From positions 1-64,000 of the forward strand of contig CAZHZT010000004.1 in the NCBI GenBank assembly GCA_964537285.1: 64,000 nucleotides of DNA. Reading direction: 5' to 3'. The translations under genes were made by a program, and so were the position numbers. The notes beneath the pieces are model-generated. The model was not told the origin of the DNA and did not search any database. It saw only the letters and a program-made list of their open reading frames with translations. Positions 50,641-60,107 of the stretch are shown one piece after another (position 1 is the stretch's first letter; each line of letters starts with the position of its first letter). The stretch comes from CAZHZT01 sp964537285. Its GTDB lineage: Bacteria; Bacteroidota; Bacteroidia; Chitinophagales; Saprospiraceae.

Positions 50641-51825
50641 ATGCTAAAAGATTTTTTCTATTTCACCAGGACTGAACGCACTGGCATATTGGTGCTCTTG
50701 GGGTTCGGTTTGCTAGGAGTTTTTCTTCCTGAATTTTTAATACTTTTTCAAAAAAGTGAAAAGGTAGATTTTTCCAAAGCAGAGTTATTGCTAGAACAAA
50801 TGAATAATCACACCGCTTTTCAAGATGAAAAAGACCAATTATTTGAATTTGATCCCAATACAATTTCTTTGGATAGCCTTAAACGTTTAAGCCTTCCTGA
50901 TTGGTTGGCTAAGCGTATTATAAAATACCGCAAAAAGGTGGGCCCTTTTGAAAAAGCAGCGGATTTACTAAAGGTTTATGGAATGAAAGATACTGAATTT
51001 GAACGCTTGAAGCCTTTTGTTTCCATAAAAAAGACGACTTCTTCAATTGCTCAATATGCCAAGCTTTCCCGCAAAGACGCATTCTCATGGAGTAATGATA
51101 GCTTTCCGAAGAAGGAGCACAAACAAATAGAAAAGTCTTATAAACCGGATTCTTTGTTTTCTTTCGATCCAAATATTTGTTCAGAGGAAGCACTTTTGAG
51201 GCTTGGTATTCCTGAACGAACTGCCCGGACACTCTTGAATTTTAGAAACAAAGGAGGAACCTTTCGAACAAAAGAAGACCTGAAAAAAGTGTACGGGATC
51301 GATGAGGAAATTTACCTTCGTTTGGAATCATTCATCCAGATTTCTTCAATCACCCAAAATCAAAGCGATAGAGATAGTGTCTGGCAAAAAAACAAGCCTT
51401 TGTCTTACAGTAAAAGGGAACCTATTATCATTGATATCAATACAGCAAGCGAAGAAGAGTGGCAAAAACTAAGGGGGATAGGGCCTTATTACGCCGGCAG
51501 AATTGTTCGGTTTCGGGAAGTACTGGGTGGTTTCCTGAGCATTGAACAGGTTGCTGAGACTTACCGCCTGCCGGATAGTACTTTTCAGAAAATACTTCCA
51601 TTTTTACAACATTCTCCCATTTATAGGAAAATTATGATCAATGAAGTTTCTGAGGAGGATTTAAAAAAACATCCTTATATCAATTACAGGCAAGCGGGTG
51701 CCCTGATAGCATTTAGGGAGCAACACGGACCTTTTGAAAACCTGGAGGAATTGAAAGCGTTGAAAGTTTTTTCGAATGAAGAACTGGAAAAGATCTTACC
51801 TTATCTGGAAATAGTGCAGGAATAA
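50641..51825 (+). CDS. Helix-hairpin-helix (ComEA-like) protein with four HhH units
   Basis: A 394-residue protein with one N-terminal membrane helix (residues 12-34) and four helix-hairpin-helix units. They are near residues 80-120 (LSLPDWLAKRIIKYRKKVGP), 180-220 (LGIPERTARTLLNFRNKGGT), 265-310 (LRGIGPYYAGRIVRFREVLG) and 335-385 (YINYRQAGALIAFREQHGPF). HhH units bind DNA backbone, and a membrane-anchored form fits a ComEA-type DNA receptor. It lies 78 bp after comEC on the same strand, which supports a role in DNA uptake. Four units are more than the one or two of classical ComEA. Confidence 0.85.
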   Translation: MLKDFFYFTRTERTGILVLLGFGLLGVFLPEFLILFQKSEKVDFSKAELLLEQMNNHTAFQDEKDQLFEFDPNTISLDSLKRLSLPDWLAKRIIKYRKKVGPFEKAADLLKVYGMKDTEFERLKPFVSIKKTTSSIAQYAKLSRKDAFSWSNDSFPKKEHKQIEKSYKPDSLFSFDPNICSEEALLRLGIPERTARTLLNFRNKGGTFRTKEDLKKVYGIDEEIYLRLESFIQISSITQNQSDRDSVWQKNKPLSYSKREPIIIDINTASEEEWQKLRGIGPYYAGRIVRFREVLGGFLSIEQVAETYRLPDSTFQKILPFLQHSPIYRKIMINEVSEEDLKKHPYINYRQAGALIAFREQHGPFENLEELKALKVFSNEELEKILPYLEIVQE

Positions 51826-51902
51826 GTAGAACATGAGGCTGTCTTATAAGTAATTTGTGTGGCTTGGGAGGAGTATTTTCTATTGAAGGGTGTTCTTTTT
51901 TG

Positions 51903-52012
51903 GCTCTAGATGAATTAATTTGGGAAACGTTTTTAGAACAAAAAGCAGGCCGTTAGGCCTGCTTTAAGGACCTCCCAAATTAATTTCGACCAAATAAAAT
52001 CATCCAGAACCT
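51903..52012. repeat. Nested palindrome family, simple one-level copy
   Basis: The outer CTCTAGATGAATTAATTTGG is opposed by CCAAATTAATTTCGACCAAA and GGTTCTGGATGATTT (in complement). The inner AGCAGGCC-GTTA-GGCCTGCT stem is at 51944-51963. There is no insert inside the loop, making this the minimal form of the elements at 40557 and 59422. The whole 265-bp gap contains nothing else recognised. Confidence 0.75.
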
Positions 52013-52090
52013 CTTTTTTTGAAATTTTCCTGCCAGTCGCGACGAACATGCTTATGAGACAGCCTCACGTTTATATCAAACAGAATCTCC

Positions 52091-52990
52091 TTAATTGCTC
52101 ACTTTCAAAAACGGCTTTACCAATATTTTATCCAACAATTGAATTTTTAGGCTGTATGAACCAGGTGAAAGGCTTGAAGTATTTACTTTTAATCTGTTAC
52201 CTTCAAAATTATCCTGTATGGATATAACTTTTCCTTGTTCATCAATTAATTCCACTCGATTCGGTTGGCTAGGGAGCAAGTTACCCCATTTAAGAATGAC
52301 GTAATTATTTGCTGGATTAGGGTACAAATTAAAATCTACTTGCGGCTCTTCCTTTAGTGAATTGGTGCTAGAAGTGGATACAGCGTTGATAATAATTGCA
52401 TTAGCGCAGGGTCTTTCTCCAAAATGATCGAAAGCGCCATTATCACTGGGATAACTCACGATTCCATTTGTGGTTTGTTCATCGATCCACATAGTTGTGG
52501 AACCACCGCCGTCGAGGTTGATGGCTGTTTGGCAACCTAGTGAACCTAAAATTTTTGCAAGTTCAAGCGTAGACATACCCGCGGCAGGGGGCGTTCGGCC
52601 ATCAACAGTTAATAAAAAAAGGCTATCGCCCTTGATTCCGGCTACGGTTCTTGGATGCCGGCGAGTATTAAAGCTGTTCGTAAGCATGCTCGCATTTTGA
52701 CCGTTTTCTAATAGAAGTGGCCCTCCGGCAAGCATATAGCTTTGAAGAGGCAGGTCAGCCCAGTTGCCGCCAGGTGGTTTATTTAGGATTTCTGCTTCCC
52801 CATCTTTTTTAATGGTTAAAACAGCTTCATCATTTTCGGGGCGACTATTAGAAAAGGCGGGATTGGAAGGGTTGATTACAATGCTATCAGAAACGGTATA
52901 GGTTTCTCCGCCTCCCGATGAAGTATTGAAGATGGATTTCGTCGGCCATGTAAGAAGCGGTGAGTATATCCATATCGCCATCCTGATCAA
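52091..52990 (-). pseudogene. Phosphodiester glycosidase (NAGPA-like) with T9SS domain, N-terminus missing
   Basis: This 299-codon frame encodes, from about residue 21, most of a phosphodiester glycosidase domain (PF09992 type) with GGPLLLENG, RTVAGIKGDSLFLLTVDGRT and the hallmark INLDGGGSTTMWI, followed by a T9SS sorting domain (FNLYPNPANNYVILKWGN to the C-terminus). The start of the domain and any signal peptide are absent: homology begins abruptly at FNTSSGGGETYT. The first 20 residues are the antisense-like readout of the upstream gene. It appears fused out of frame to the VCBS-repeat gene by a deletion or assembly join near 52930-52942. Confidence 0.7.
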
Positions 52991-53855
52991 AATCGTTCAG
53001 ATGGATATCCCAACCACCATTGAGGTTGACATTGCTGTTAACCTGATGCTCAGTAAAGTTGAGGTTTCCATCGTTTTCAAGCCAGATCGCCCCGCCGTTG
53101 CCGTCAAACAAAACAGCGGCAACGTCGATGTCCGTGTCCCCATCAATATCACCGGCGGCAACATCACGAAAATTGCCAACGCCCTGAGCAATCGTATGTC
53201 TTATGAATTGCCCCTGATCTTGTTCAAACCAGATCACTTCGCTTGTTCCGGAAACGGCAGCAATAAGGTCCAGGTCATTATCTCCATCTAAGTTCACGGG
53301 GTAGATGGTTGTTGCCCCTGTGTTCGTTCCGTCCAAATCCTGTCGGGAGAAATTCTGATTCCCGTCATTGGTCCAAATGGCAAAGGTGCCATCCACTTCT
53401 GCCGCTCCGACGATGTCCATGGTATTGTTATCATCAATATCGACGGGTAAGACCATAAAGGCACCATCAAATTGATCATCGATCAGGTGTTCCGTAAAGT
53501 TTTGGTTGCCATCATTTTGGAGCCAGTGTACCTGTTTGTCTTTATAAGCACAAGCAACAAGATCCAGGTGATTGTCATCGTCTATGTAAGCTGCTTCGAT
53601 GAAGTATGCTCCGCTATAGCCAAGCTTGATGGTATGTTGTTGAAAGTTGAGATCTCCCAGGTTTTCGAGCCAGAATAAAGCGTCCGAAAAGTAAGAGGCG
53701 ACGATAAAGTCAAGATCCTGGTCATTATCCAGGTCGACGGGATGGATGGCCCGGGCGCCGGTGGTATTCATCTCTGAGAGTGTATTGTAATGAAAGTTTT
53801 GAGCGGATATGTTCAACACGCTTAAGCAAGAAACTAAGAGTAGGAAGTATTTCAT
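52887..53855 (-). CDS. Secreted FG-GAP/VCBS-repeat protein, C-terminus lost at a fusion junction
   Basis: A 322-residue product with a signal peptide (MKYFLLLVSCLSVLNISAQ) and about seven FG-GAP/VCBS repeats, each with a DLDNDQDLDF-like calcium loop (DIDDNNTMDI, NLDGDNDLDL, DIDGDTDIDV, DFDQDGDMDI). Such repeats form beta propellers on secreted proteins. The last repeat breaks off at MADEIHL, where the repeat would normally continue with WYEN; the remaining residues are out-of-frame readout of the glycosidase gene. A T9SS domain would be expected at the end and is supplied only in the other frame. Confidence 0.75.
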   Translation of the reverse strand: MKYFLLLVSCLSVLNISAQNFHYNTLSEMNTTGARAIHPVDLDNDQDLDFIVASYFSDALFWLENLGDLNFQQHTIKLGYSGAYFIEAAYIDDDNHLDLVACAYKDKQVHWLQNDGNQNFTEHLIDDQFDGAFMVLPVDIDDNNTMDIVGAAEVDGTFAIWTNDGNQNFSRQDLDGTNTGATTIYPVNLDGDNDLDLIAAVSGTSEVIWFEQDQGQFIRHTIAQGVGNFRDVAAGDIDGDTDIDVAAVLFDGNGGAIWLENDGNLNFTEHQVNSNVNLNGGWDIHLNDFDQDGDMDILTASYMADEIHLQYFIGRRRNLYRF

Positions 53856-54297
53856 GTTGATGAATTTTGGGAGAAAGTTAAGTTAAAAGCGCTTCTTTTT
53901 CAGTTTTAGTTTATTAAGAAAATGTAAAATCGATTTTTTAGTTTTTTATCCAACAATATATTTGCTATGCAGTAGGTCCGTTTTTTAATGTTTAGTTAAC
54001 ATGGAAATTTTGGCTGCCAGGATTTTTATATGCAATTTAGCGACGTAAGCAGAAATACTGTTTATTCATCCCAAATCAAGTTATCTATTCAGTTATACTA
54101 CTATTTCTTTGAGTTGTAAGTCTGTAATAATCAGGGTTTAAGTGCTTTGTGTGATCGTTTAGCTTTTGTGTCTTACGGATTTAAGCTTTACAATGATCCC
54201 TGAGTTATACTATTGGTGGCGTATTAAAAGAAATGAATAATCAATTATCGGAATTTGAATTTCAGAAGATCATAATTGTAAATAAAAAAATTGTTTT
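53856..54297. other. AT-rich intergenic region, nothing recognised
   Basis: This 442-bp space separates divergently transcribed secreted-protein genes and must hold both promoters. No repeat, hairpin, RNA gene or convincing TAnnTTTG element close to either start was found by eye. Confidence 0.5.
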
Positions 54298-57200
54298 ATG
54301 AGACATTTTTACTTTTTAGGGCTTTGTGGAGCTCTTTGTTTATTGGGTTTTGTAGATGTTTGGGGGCAGTTATCTATTACTGCCACGAGCACTGATTTTA
54401 CTATTGATTTTGAAGGAACTTTGGCTGGGGTTGGAGAAGGTGAATTTCTCGGGAACGGGTTCGCTTCCAATCCTTCTAATGGACAGCTAGATGATGATGC
54501 ATGGGATATCTCCGGATTTAATTCTCCCAGCGATTTGTCGAGAGGTTCAAGTGTGGGGGGGGAAACTACTGGTGGCATCTATACTTTTGATGTTGATGCA
54601 ACGGCAAATGTTAATTCAACTTTGGGTGTTCAACCAGGAGGAGATGATTTTACTCCAGGAACCATAACATTGGAAATTGTCAATAATACTGGTCTTGAAG
54701 TTACCAGTTTAGATATAAGTTATGTTGTATACATTTACAATAACGCATCTAGGGCAAATTCATTTAACTTTTCACATTCGTCTGATGGATCAAGCTTTAC
54801 TGATATTTCGAGTTTAGATCTTACTTCTGGTGAAGCTGCGGACGGTTCTCCTAGCTGGATTGCAAATAACAGGAATACTAATATTTCGAATCTATCTATT
54901 GCAAATGGATCTTCGTACTATTTACGATGGACAGGCGATGATGTTTCTGGATCAGGAAGCAGAGATGAATTTGCACTTGATGACATCGTTGTAAATGCTA
55001 CGGCATCTTCAAACGATCAAACTTCTGATATCTCCACTTTGTCCTCTCAGCCAGCTGCAGCAAATATCTCTTCTCTAGACGATACTCCTGGTGAAGCTGA
55101 AGCAGTTTTCTATTTTACTATTGAAGATCCAGGAACCTCTGACGGTTTGGCTACAATTGTAAATAATATCAGGATAAAACGCCATACATCAAATACCGCG
55201 GACTGGACAGATCATATTCAGGGAGTTAGTCTTGTGTTTGATCCAACAGGAACGCCTTCTTCAATTACCATAGGAACGCCAACAATAACAGATAATGAAA
55301 TTGATATTCCGATCACTTCTGGAAATCTCAATGTTGGGGATGATGACTTGGAAGAAATTGGGGTTCAAATTTATTTGAATACTTCCAATATCGTTGACGG
55401 AGCTATTCTAGCTTTCTTTATTGATCCGGATGATCACGGGTTCACTACCGACAATTCAGGATCTTCTTTTTTAAGTACGGTAAATAGTGGCACGGATATT
55501 ATTTCCAATAATTTCACAATAGCAGTTGAAGGAACGGAACTTCAATTTGTTCAGCAGCCTACTGATGTAGATGTTGGATCAACGATGTCTCCAAGTGTTA
55601 CGGTGGCTGCTACTGATGGAAATGGAAATATTGATATTGATTTTGAAGGTCCAGGGTTTGATATATCCCTCACTACAAGTGGAACAGGTGGAAGTTTTAC
55701 TACTCCGCAAGAAGCTAGTGCAGGGATCGCAACTTTTAGTGATATTTCTTTCAATACTGCGCAAGCAAATGTTACTTTGACTGCCACCGACGATACGGAC
55801 TTACTTGCTCCTAATACAACGGTTACCAGTAATACTTTTGATGTAATACCGGATATTACTCCTGCAGCAGGAGATATTGTCTTTACACACGCTACTGCTG
55901 ATAATGACGAGATTATTGAGTTCATCACACTGACCAGGTTAGATCTAAGTGATTTTAAAATAACTGATAATGGTATTTGTTCCACCGATCTATTCCGATT
56001 AAATGAAGGTATATTCAGTGGATTTAGTTCCTTTACAGATGTACCGGCAGGAACTATTTTCCAGTTAGCAAATAATGTTTCTACAAATGATGAAACAACA
56101 GTAGATGGAAAGGTTAGATTAGATCATAACTTAGCTCTAAATAACGGTGGAGAACAAGTAATTGCTTTCACAGGTACCGCTGAAGGTGCTTCGGGTTGTG
56201 GGGGTTCAGGTTCAAACACTTACATTGCTGGAATTAACTTTGCTAATACAGACTGGAATAGTGGGGCAAACGATTCTGATAATTCTAAAGCTCCAGGAAC
56301 CTCTTCGGATTATGATACACCCGGTAATAAAAAAAATAACCAATTAAAGCCTACCGTCTCCATTGTTGGAGATGCCTCCGGAATAAGAAATTCGATTCTT
56401 ACAGATATGCATTGGGATGAGGATGATGCCCCGGGCACCTACACTTCCTTCTCATTAAAAAACATCCAATTCAACGAGCCCGGCTCTGCCTCAGGCACCC
56501 ACACCGTCATTTCAGCAACTCCAACTTCCGTTACACTGGATTTAAGTGGCATTTCTTTTACCGGTACAACAAGTGATACGCGTTATATGGTAACTGCCCG
56601 GATCAATTCAGCAGCTGTCCAAGCACCTGTAGATCAATACACTTGCTATACAAATGTAGTTACCGCTTATAATTCCACGGATGAAGTAGAGACGGCTTTC
56701 ACCACAAGCCCAACCGTTGATGATTTCTGTGGAACTCCTAATGGCGCAGGCAGTGATAAAGTCGTTTACTTTGACTACTTCCTTCCCGCGTCCTTAACCA
56801 TTGACCTTACAGGAACACCAGTTATTGATATTACTGGGCCGAATGGGGATGAATTCCACTTCGCTGTTTATGCTTGTAACGGAAATGGGAATACTGCTAA
56901 TTTCAGTTCGACTGCCTATCGTCCTTCAAACCCGGCATCTATTCAACCCGTAAACATCTCTTATTTCTCTGCCCAAAAGCAAAACGACCAGGTCGAAATC
57001 TACTGGGGAACGTCTTCTGAGCAGAGCAACGATTTCTTCGAAGTGCAGCGCCGCGGGGAAAATGCCTCTACTTTTGAAGTCATTGGTGTTGTTAATGGCA
57101 ACGGAACCACATCCAGAAGCCACGAATACCAGTTCACGGATAAGCAGCCAGCTGAAGGTCTTAATTACTATCGCCTTCGTCAGGTGGATTTTGATGGGGC

Positions 57201-57486
57201 GTTTGAATACACTCAGATTATTAGTGTGGAAATGCCAAAGCGCAGCATGGATGTGAAGGTGTTTCCTAATCCGGCCAGCGATAATCTTACGGTGCAAATC
57301 GAAGGAGAGCTAAGGGAAGCCTTGCAAATTGAAGTCTTCAATTTGATCAACAGCCAAAGAGTGCAAGCAGGCAATTACTTTAGTAATCAATTTGAGTTAG
57401 ATATTAAAGATTGGACATCCGGAGCTTATTTACTTCGTTTGACTAATGATCATGAAGTGACAACAATTAAAGTGATCAAAAAATAA
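54298..57486 (+). CDS. Large secreted protein with T9SS C-terminal sorting domain
   Basis: A 1062-residue protein. After the signal peptide (YFLGLCGALCLLGFVDVWGQ) come beta-rich modules of low complexity, high in Ser, Thr, Asp, Asn and Gly. These include a jelly-roll-like N-terminal part (about residues 20-230), an Ig-like segment with TDVDVGSTMSPSVTVAATDG (about residues 420-515), a lamin-tail-like segment (GDIVFTHATADNDEIIEFIT, about residue 525) and a C-terminal fibronectin-like region with SYFSAQKQNDQVEIYWGTSS. The last 80 residues (VFPNPASDNLTVQ to VIKK) are a type A T9SS sorting domain. It is probably cell-surface or secreted; no enzymatic motif was seen. It is monocistronic with a strong terminator. 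Confidence 0.85.
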   Translation: MRHFYFLGLCGALCLLGFVDVWGQLSITATSTDFTIDFEGTLAGVGEGEFLGNGFASNPSNGQLDDDAWDISGFNSPSDLSRGSSVGGETTGGIYTFDVDATANVNSTLGVQPGGDDFTPGTITLEIVNNTGLEVTSLDISYVVYIYNNASRANSFNFSHSSDGSSFTDISSLDLTSGEAADGSPSWIANNRNTNISNLSIANGSSYYLRWTGDDVSGSGSRDEFALDDIVVNATASSNDQTSDISTLSSQPAAANISSLDDTPGEAEAVFYFTIEDPGTSDGLATIVNNIRIKRHTSNTADWTDHIQGVSLVFDPTGTPSSITIGTPTITDNEIDIPITSGNLNVGDDDLEEIGVQIYLNTSNIVDGAILAFFIDPDDHGFTTDNSGSSFLSTVNSGTDIISNNFTIAVEGTELQFVQQPTDVDVGSTMSPSVTVAATDGNGNIDIDFEGPGFDISLTTSGTGGSFTTPQEASAGIATFSDISFNTAQANVTLTATDDTDLLAPNTTVTSNTFDVIPDITPAAGDIVFTHATADNDEIIEFITLTRLDLSDFKITDNGICSTDLFRLNEGIFSGFSSFTDVPAGTIFQLANNVSTNDETTVDGKVRLDHNLALNNGGEQVIAFTGTAEGASGCGGSGSNTYIAGINFANTDWNSGANDSDNSKAPGTSSDYDTPGNKKNNQLKPTVSIVGDASGIRNSILTDMHWDEDDAPGTYTSFSLKNIQFNEPGSASGTHTVISATPTSVTLDLSGISFTGTTSDTRYMVTARINSAAVQAPVDQYTCYTNVVTAYNSTDEVETAFTTSPTVDDFCGTPNGAGSDKVVYFDYFLPASLTIDLTGTPVIDITGPNGDEFHFAVYACNGNGNTANFSSTAYRPSNPASIQPVNISYFSAQKQNDQVEIYWGTSSEQSNDFFEVQRRGENASTFEVIGVVNGNGTTSRSHEYQFTDKQPAEGLNYYRLRQVDFDGAFEYTQIISVEMPKRSMDVKVFPNPASDNLTVQIEGELREALQIEVFNLINSQRVQAGNYFSNQFELDIKDWTSGAYLLRLTNDHEVTTIKVIKK

Positions 57487-57519
57487 GGCTCCTTAACAAA
57501 TTGTGTGGAGTTTAAATAA

Positions 57520-57586
57520 GGCTCGGATTGCAAATCCTCGCTAGCGTTTCGTTTTCCAACGCTAGCGAGGATTTGCAATCCGAGCC
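57520..57586. terminator. Long hairpin between convergent genes (GGATTGCAAATCC family)
   Basis: Perfect 29-bp arms starting GGCTCGGATTGCAAATCC around a 9-nt loop. It is preceded by a boxA-like half (TTAACAAATTGTGTGGAG at 57493-57510). One arm of the same hairpin is present alone at 34272-34292. It lies between the stops of the T9SS protein and lipoprotein genes. Confidence 0.85.
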
Positions 57587-57613
57587 ATATTAATAACATA
57601 CCACTTCAGTAAT

Positions 57614-58234
57614 CTACCTAACTTCCGGAAAAGGATAATCTATTACTTTCGACAATCTCCGTTTATGCATTTTCTCTACCATCTTCCTTAGAATCGTCGT
57701 CTCTGTAATGTGAAGCACGATGCCAAATTCCATAAAACTTTGATCGGCAGATACCATACATTTCCAAACGAGCTGCTGTTTTTTTAAATCAAATATTCTA
57801 AAGCGAATATTGGCTTTTACCCCTTCGTAAATATCCATGTTTGAAGGAATAAAATTGGTGATTTTACTATTGATTAAATATCTTACAGGTAGTACTTCTG
57901 CCAGTTTGGCCAAAAATTCCCGATTCCAGGAAATGGGCTGGCCAAAAATATTATTTTGAACTAAAGCAGAGTCTATTTTATTTGGCGGCCAAAGATGGAA
58001 AATGTTGTATTGACGCAAAATGTCGTAGGTCTCATAGCAAACAGCATTTGAAAACCGCTCATTAGAGGAATAGGTTCGAAAAATTCCTATGGAATCATGT
58101 TTAGTTAGAGTAAAATTGGAGGCGGTTTTTTCTACTCTTGCTGAATATAAGGTAGTCGCGCAGCTTGAAAACAGAAGGGCAGATAGGGATAACAAGCTAA
58201 CAATAGCAGCAATCCGGGTTTTAATGTTTTTCAT
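57614..58234 (-). CDS. Lipoprotein of unknown function
   Basis: A 206-residue protein with a lipoprotein signal (LSLSALLFSSCATTLYSARV, lipidated Cys about residue 25). The mature part shows a mixed alpha/beta pattern: KHDSIGIFRTYSSNERFSNA, LAEVLPVRYLINSKITNFIP and IRFRIFDLKKQQLVWKCMVS, the last reminiscent of the strands of LpoB/YajI-like envelope lipoproteins. No catalytic residues were identified. It is likely anchored to the outer membrane facing the periplasm. It lies 113 bp after the nitrilase gene on the same strand, without an evident functional link. Confidence 0.65.
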   Translation of the reverse strand: MKNIKTRIAAIVSLLSLSALLFSSCATTLYSARVEKTASNFTLTKHDSIGIFRTYSSNERFSNAVCYETYDILRQYNIFHLWPPNKIDSALVQNNIFGQPISWNREFLAKLAEVLPVRYLINSKITNFIPSNMDIYEGVKANIRFRIFDLKKQQLVWKCMVSADQSFMEFGIVLHITETTILRKMVEKMHKRRLSKVIDYPFPEVR

Positions 58235-58347
58235 GTGATATATTTATGGATTACACAGGTCTAAGTCTAATATCAAACGAGCAAACCCAAAAAAATGCTG
58301 TTTAAGGAACTGTTATCAACATGTTACCGAATAGCTAATTTTTCAAA

Positions 58348-59292
58348 TCATCTTTGTTTTTTATCAACCTTTAATGTGAAAATATCCCAACGGTTGTAAT
58401 GACCGGATACATCAAGCGTCATTCGTTCTCTCAAAGCTGCTTCAACAGGGGAAATGATGATGTGAAAAATGCCCTCCTGATCATATTGTGGTTCAAGAAT
58501 GGTTTCTCCTCCCGGACCATAAACGCAGCTTCCTCCATTTAAGATCATTTTATCTTGTTGTTCTTTGAATCCATCTGGAAGAGTCAATCCACCAGGAATA
58601 TCGCTTACGCGCATTATTTGCCCGACCGCGATGACGGTGCATCTCCCTTCAAACGCGTAATGTCGACTAGCCAGTTGGTGGCGATCCACGACACAAGGCC
58701 AAAGGGCAAAGTGGATATGTTCATTGGAATTATGCAATACTTGCCGGCTTAGAGGCATCCAGTGTTCCCAGCAAATCAGGCCACCAATATAGCCAAAAGG
58801 GGTTTCTATGCTTTTTAGGCCATTAGCATCTCCCAGGCCATAGAGTAGTTTTTCAGTAAAGGTGGGCATGAGTTTGCGGTGATGCAATACTAATTCTCCT
58901 GAGGGAGCGTATATAAAAAAGCTGTTAAAAATGGTGCTATGGCCTGCTCCTTTGGGAGGCACTTCGTTTGCACCAAAACAAATATAGACTTTGTGTTTAA
59001 AAGCTGCTTGTGAGATGACCTGTCCTTCTTTGCTTTGAGGAGAAAAGCTGTTGAGGTACATAGCCAGGAAAGCCTCTTTAGTGGGCTGATGGTCCCAAAG
59101 GCCAATTTCGGGGCAATAATCCAACCAGGCAGGATAGCCCGTGAGCCAGGTTTCTCCGAAAACAACCATATTGGCTCCTCCGGCACTGGCTTTTTCAATA
59201 CAGCCCAGCATTTTTTTCAGGCTTTTTTCCAGATTATAATAAACCGGGCTTTCCTGAACAATGGCAATATTTACGGATTTTTTGTATTTCAT
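58348..59292 (-). CDS. Nitrilase (carbon-nitrogen hydrolase family)
   Basis: A 314-residue enzyme of the nitrilase branch. The catalytic triad is visible: Glu47 in VVFGETWLTGYPAW, Lys in HHRKLMPTFTEKLLYG (about residue 130) and Cys in GGLICWEHWMPL (about residue 164). The CWEHW motif distinguishes true nitrilases from amidases. It would hydrolyse an organic nitrile to a carboxylic acid and ammonia. The natural substrate is unknown. The gene is flanked upstream by a large repeat cluster and is probably monocistronic or co-transcribed with the downstream lipoprotein gene. Confidence 0.92.
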   Translation of the reverse strand: MKYKKSVNIAIVQESPVYYNLEKSLKKMLGCIEKASAGGANMVVFGETWLTGYPAWLDYCPEIGLWDHQPTKEAFLAMYLNSFSPQSKEGQVISQAAFKHKVYICFGANEVPPKGAGHSTIFNSFFIYAPSGELVLHHRKLMPTFTEKLLYGLGDANGLKSIETPFGYIGGLICWEHWMPLSRQVLHNSNEHIHFALWPCVVDRHQLASRHYAFEGRCTVIAVGQIMRVSDIPGGLTLPDGFKEQQDKMILNGGSCVYGPGGETILEPQYDQEGIFHIIISPVEAALRERMTLDVSGHYNRWDIFTLKVDKKQR

Positions 59293-59421
59293 CTATTCAA
59301 AGGAATAAAGTTTGGCTCCAGATGATTTCATTTGCTAAATGTTTCTAAAAAGTTTTTATATTTTTCTGATAATTAGTGCTTTATCTACTTTTTGAAAGGC
59401 TGGCAGCCTAAAATGAATGAC

Positions 59422-59893
59422 TCTAGATGATTTCATTTGGTCGAAATTAATTTATGAAACCCTAAAAACAGGCCGTTAGGCCTGCCTGATCGTAGCCCTG
59501 GGTTCTCCCAGGGTTAGAAGATATAGATACCAACTTCCGCGTAGCGGAAGCACATCATAGGTTATTACTCTTGTGTTGTTTGCTACCGCTCAATGTCATC
59601 AACTTAAGCTTTTTCTTTGCCTGGCGCTTTAGCGCCAGGCGTCGTGTTAAGATTTATCGGGGCTTTAGCCCATTAATAACAAAAGGGCTAAAGCCCAATC
59701 TGACAATTATTCCCCCCGGCACTAAAGTGCCGGGCTATAAAGAGCTTAAGTTGACGACATTGATGCTACCGCTCCACGGAAGAAATTAGATAGAATAACC
59801 TTTTCCCAAGGAGGACCTGAGGCTACGCTAAAGCAGGCCTAACGGCCAGCTTTTGTGCTTAAAAGTTTTAGCAAAGGAAATCATCTAGAACCA
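59422..59893. repeat. Nested palindrome element, largest copy with an inserted MITE
   Basis: The outer CTCTAGATGATTTCATTTGG is opposed by GGAAATCATCTAGAACC. Next is CAGGCCGTTAGGCCTGCC with GCAGGCCTAACGGCC, then TGATCGTAGCCCTGGG and a degraded CTGAGGCTACG, then CTTCCGCGTAGCGGAAG with CCGCTCCACGG. A separate element with target duplications interrupts the centre (59590-59763). It covers most of the 890-bp gap between the nitrilase and anti-sigma genes; 59894-60107 shows nothing recognised. Confidence 0.8.
59590..59763. mobile_element. 174-bp MITE with 21-bp terminal inverted repeats and 9-bp target duplication
   Basis: TGCTACCGC stands immediately on both sides (59581-59589 and 59764-59772). 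The ends read TCAATGTCRTCAACTTAAGC inward from each side with one difference. Inside are three small stems: GCCTGGCGC-TTTA-GCGCCAGGC, GGGCTTTAGCCC with GGGCTAAAGCCC, and CCCGGCAC-TAAA-GTGCCGGG. There is no coding capacity. The target is the apex of an existing palindrome. Confidence 0.85.
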
Positions 59894-60107
59894 TAACGAA
59901 AGCAATATTGAGATATTTAATTCCATTTTCATCGATAGGAGGGAATTCTGAAAAGAGTTGATCCAAAAGAAGCCATTCAACAGGCAGAAAAGGTCACTCC
60001 TATCTACGCCTCTATACATTAGTTGCAGACTCCCAAAAAAAACATCGGTTTCCACAGTTACACACTGCAAAAACCGATGCTCTTCCATAATAACATAAAC
60101 CTTTAAA

